Assembly: GCF_964340395.1 (NCBI RefSeq)
Contig: NC_135549.1
Span: 22,161,342 to 22,225,341 of the forward strand
DNA: 64,000 nt
Direction: 5' to 3'
Source: Glandiceps talaboti
Taxonomy: Eukaryota; Hemichordata; Enteropneusta; Spengelidae
The position numbers were made by a program, and so were the translations under genes. This document shows positions 60,003 through 64,000 of this stretch, piece by piece (positions within the stretch are counted from its first letter, which is position 1; every line of letters starts with the position of its first letter). The notes beneath the pieces were generated by a model that saw only the letters and a program-made list of their open reading frames with translations, ran no database searches and was not told the origin of the DNA.

Positions 60003-61959
60003 ACCGATTACCTCAACAGGGTGGGATACGAGGGTATGTCCTATTAGCATCGCCAACATTGAAATTTAACCCAAGTGAAACGTGAATCGAGAAGTGTTCC
60101 ACGTGATGTACATGGTTAAACTTTATCATTGTCAAGTTTAGAGGAAATGAAATACGCAAGAGGCTTTTAGTCTGAGTGTTAATGAAAATCATGAGTTGTG
60201 TATCGACAATGACACACAAACGTTTACGAAAACAGCCGCCTGTTGACATTTCTTCCTGTTTCACATAGCTACAAGAAAGAGGTCGGTAATTAAAAATAAG
60301 TCGCTTGTAACAGCAGCACATTTTTTTAATTACTTTATCGGTGGGTTAATTAAAACGACACTTCAGTCATGTTATATGTGTCTTGAATCTTTTAGTCTCT
60401 CAACAAACATAGAGTTAATATCTCTCAAGAGTCGCTTACTTTAAAAACTCCTAGACATATATGTACATATCATTACGCCACCTGCTTCACAGCCCTTTAC
60501 GTCATCATCATGATAACTTCACAAATACAGTTTCCTAAAAACTAAGTAACAGGTGGCTCAATGGAAAGCAAACTTTGCTTCCACGTTAAAATTGGATCGA
60601 GAAATGTGATTTGATTGATAGAGTCTGTGGTGGAACTCGTCATGAAAAGTATCACATATGTACAATGATCACTTCTGAACTTAAAACACTACTATCAATG
60701 ACTTGTCATATATCCATTTTTTTTTTGTAATATTGTGTCCCTTTAGCTTAGGCTACATGGTACAATTAATTTTACTATCATATTAGGCCTAAAAAATAAT
60801 TGTTTGGTTCCGGTTACCCGACCCCACCTTAGCTTTTCACTGCCGATCCGAAACTGTTTTACGTATTGGAGAAAAAAATAATAAAATCGCAAAAATTGTG
60901 AAGTCTCACGAGAAATAGTGGGTGTGAAAACTGACATCAACTTAAAAAGGCAATGTACTGTTTCGTAATGGTTGAAATCGGGTCAGATGGTCTTGCGATC
61001 GGATGATTTAAACTGGGGGTTAGACGATCGCGACCTGGTCGTAAAAAAAATGAACTTCATACGTGGTACTCTTCTTCCAGACTTTACTGATCAATCAATT
61101 CCAGGATCACATATCTTAATATATCTTGACACGTCTATTTATTTATTTATTTATTTATTTATGTATTTATTTGTTTGTTCGTTTGTTCGTTCGTCCGCTC
61201 GTCAGTCTGTTCATACGTACGTACGCACGCACGCACGCACGCACGAACGAACGAACGGATGGATGGATGGATGGATGGCTAGATGGAAATAACTGGAGTT
61301 CATGATGCTGTTCATGATATAACCCTGGGAGTAAATATATGTATCACATGTGTGGCAGTCAGACTCTGTAGAGGCAAGGACGAAAAGGATGAACTCTATC
61401 TTGCGCCTCAGGAAGGGGTTATGTCGGAGGCAATCTCTCGAAGGTAATGAACATACCTGGCCATTCGGAAAATACACACCCAGCAACAACAAAAGTATGG
61501 ATGGGGGGGGGGGGGGTATAGATACAAAGTGTTTCATACATGTATAGTTTGTGTCTGTGTCTGTGTCTGTGTCTGTCTGTGTGTGTCTGTGCGTGCGTAC
61601 GCGTGCATGCGTGTGAAAGAAGAGTTCTAAAAATAAAGTGAAACTCATCATAAACCGACAAATACAATGTCAAAAATATTGTGTATTCCTTTCTAAAAAT
61701 TCACGATTAGATATAAAACATACAAAAATGCCAAGTTGACGAAATTCTGCTTCCATTACCCCTTTCAATCTCTATCATCCTCCATGACCGTTCTGAGGCT
61801 GGTACTATCAAAATAATTTAAGATATTAAAATACACTGCATATACAATAAGTAAAAGCAGATGTATAGATAATTCTGTAAAATTCCGCAACAGGACGGTG
61901 GAAATGATTTCTATATTTTTTGCCAGATGCATCAACTTGAGGCTTTAGGATACATTTTT
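60003..61959. other. Intergenic between the two minus-strand genes
   Basis: No supported gene. It would hold the receptor promoter and the 3' UTR of the next gene. Simple repeats: (TTTA)n and related tetranucleotides at 61,138-61,285 (including gcac and ggat blocks), a G run near 61,503-61,516, and a GTCTGT tract at 61,550-61,612. Confidence 0.5.
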
Positions 61960-62506
61960 TCATTTTGCTTCGTTGCTACCAACGCCACCTTCCGTATTCT
62001 TATTTGGTTTTGTGACATGGTTTGTTCCACTCTTGCCTACAGCAGTACTTTGATTAGTGTTACTCTTGATCCAGTTCTGTCTTGAAACGCCGCTGTTTCC
62101 CTTCATGACACCATCATGACATTGGTACGGTTGCTGCTGAGTTTGCAACGGAGATACAGTTTGTTGAACCCCGTGCATTCCACCACCATTGCGCATGCCG
62201 TTACACTGAGAACCTTGCGACATGTTCACGTTTTGTGGTAAGGTGGGGCTATTTTGTGGTTGCATCAAGACTTGCTGCGTGCCTGGATTTTGAAGGTGGT
62301 TCTGAATTGGTGTGATGTTATGCGTACTTGGTGCATGTGTTAGTTGCCGTGCCTTTATTAATTCATAGGCAAATCTGTTGAAAATGGGACTGTCCTGCCT
62401 GTATGAACAAAGAAGAAACCTGGAATGACTGCAACTCTTATTAATATGCGGACATTTGAAATCTGTGAAACATTCGAAATGAGACTGATAATATGTATAT
62501 CAGTAC

Positions 62507-62568
<62 letters not shown>

Positions 62569-63918
62569 GCAATCATGCAGTGGGTGAATTGATGGATGGA
62601 TGGATGGATAGATAGATGGATAGACAGATGGATGAATGGATGGATGGATGGATGGATGGAAGGGTGAGTGGATGGATGGATGGATAGATGGATGGATGGT
62701 TGGACTGACTCACCCTATTCCAATTGAATTTAGATTTGACGTTTGAGAATATGAAACAATGCTGGGGTCCTCTAACAGCGGAGTTTTCCCAGTTATTGAA
62801 GATGGAATTGGCTGAAATTGCGGTTGGCATTGATTTGGCGGCCTTCCTTGGAAATACTGCGGTGCCGGTGGTTGGAATCTACGAAAGGGTGGTCTATTTC
62901 CAGCAAACAAAACAGGTCTTGTATCTCGTTGCAGATTTGGAGGAGAACATTCCAATCCCCCTTGAAATTGGTTTCTCATATATGACGATGGTCCCATGTT
63001 GAACTGAGATGGTTTCGAGAATTGCAAGTTGTGCTGTACAGGTTGTCTGTTGGTGGTTTGAAAATTCATCGCGACTGGTGGTAGTACAAACATAACAGGT
63101 CGGGCAGGCATCCCCCCTGACTGTCGAGAGAAGTCGGGAGTCACATATTGGCATTGTTGCTGGTTGGGTTTGTTCACATTTGAGCAAACACTAGAAGTTA
63201 CTGGAAGCCTAGACTTTTGCGCAGTAGCAGAACTGGTTGTAACATTAGCATGATTAGACACAGTCGTGGTTTTCTGACAAATTGGAACGAAAGGTTCTGC
63301 TGTCGGTTTAAACCGACTTTCTTTAACGACAGTACAAGATTCACTATTATTCTGTTTGTCGACATCACTCTCTCGTTCTTCCTTTATGTCTTCCAAAGGG
63401 GTACCATTAACGCCGAGTCTTTTCCTGCCCTTTCCTTTCTTTGGCTTTAAATTTAGTTTATTTTCCCGTATATTTTCCGTTTCTTTGTTACCATCACCTT
63501 TGTTACCGTCATCTTTGGTCGTAGCACTGACGCGGTTGGTCGGAACGGTAATATTAGCCGGTTTTTTCGCACAGAGCTTGCTTCCGCTTTTCTTGTGAGT
63601 GAGCAATGGTTTGTCTTCCAAAAGTTTCTGCAATTCAGTCCAACTACTTGACTTGGTGGTTTCAGACACTGTCGGCCAGTGTTTTGATGACTTTTTGATT
63701 GATTTATTACACTTCTTTTTCTTGGCAACTTGCTTCTTGTTTTTAGCGTCGGTTTCTTTCTCCTCCGATTTCGTGAAATCTTGAGACAGTTCCGATAAAG
63801 GGCGATCTGTCAGTGTAACATTGCTGAGAAAGATCTCCTGTCTCCGTTCATTTTCACTAACCCTTTCTGCTAGTAAAGATAGTGCGCTCTCAGCTAGTTT
63901 GTCATATGGGCTTTCTCT
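61960..63918 (-). CDS. Hypothetical low-complexity protein, 3' exons (partial)
   Basis: Two exons in transcript order: 63,918-62,714 (acceptor tttttgcag, donor GTGAGT) and 62,398-61,960 (acceptor ttcatacag, stop). The junction is phase 2 and restores frame (..[19 protein letters not shown]). About 547 residues are visible; the N-terminus is beyond the right edge. Order: a helical [20 protein letters not shown] motif, a Lys-rich stretch ([20 protein letters not shown]), a conserved-looking [16 protein letters not shown], another basic block ([13 protein letters not shown]), then Pro/Gln/Asn-rich sequence to the end. It is probably nuclear or RNA-associated and largely disordered. I do not recognise the family. 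Confidence 0.7.
62505..62705. repeat. (GT)n(CTGT)n and (GGAT)n tracts in an intron
   Basis: Microsatellites fill most of the ~315-bp intron between the last two exons of the partial gene on the minus strand. Confidence 0.95.
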
Positions 63919-64000
63919 CTGCAAAAATAAGAGTGTCATCTTTCAATTCTTCATATAGCAGGTAAACTATAATTAATTTGAGAGAGAGAGAGAGAGAGAG

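Overview
The window is animal nuclear DNA, not bacterial. Coding sequence is split by introns with GT/AG borders and continuous reading phase. There are tandem C2H2 zinc-finger exons, a NACHT/WD40 (NWD-type) gene, two GPCR genes, and many decayed retroelements of eukaryotic classes (CR1/L2-like non-LTR, DIRS-like tyrosine-recombinase, Penelope-like, a tRNA-type SINE). Microsatellites and minisatellites are very abundant. The mix suggests a marine invertebrate bilaterian, for example a hemichordate, a cephalochordate or a lophotrochozoan; the sequence alone does not settle which.

Layout. 1-12,000 is a segmental duplication of a zinc-finger locus. The 3' end of gene A (1-300) and its 3' flank (to about 5,450) are repeated by the end of gene B (5,760-9,349, three exons, 20 fingers) and its flank (to about 11,995). 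The copies differ by one finger, by several small inverted-repeat insertions, and by a roughly 1.6-kb 22-24-bp minisatellite that is large in A and almost absent in B. 12,000-16,580 holds a LINE tail, a Penelope terminus and no recognisable gene.

16,583-42,039 (+) is one large gene for an NWD1/NWD2-like STAND protein: N-terminal tail, DUF4062-type module, NACHT ATPase, winged-helix region and WD40-like propeller. I could chain 23 exons in phase, plus three 3' exons behind a nest of transposons. The join across that nest does not keep frame. Its introns hold a nearly complete antisense LINE, a second LINE, a long hairpin element, a Penelope fragment, a SINE and many simple repeats.

42,040-54,850 is mostly repeat-derived. 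It contains one intact single-exon class A GPCR with unusual core motifs (45,965-46,927, -), a decayed DIRS gag joined to an inverted fragment of that GPCR (47,853-48,497), a second internally deleted DIRS-like element (50,155-52,640, -), an inverted pair of about 500-bp dispersed repeats, and a LINE remnant.

55,427-60,002 (-) is a three-exon metabotropic-glutamate-receptor-like class C GPCR of about 953 residues with a Penelope endonuclease remnant in its second intron. 61,960-63,918 (-) is the 3' part of an unrecognised low-complexity protein gene that runs off the right edge. The genes look functionally unrelated: a putative DNA-binding factor, a cytosolic STAND ATPase and two receptors.
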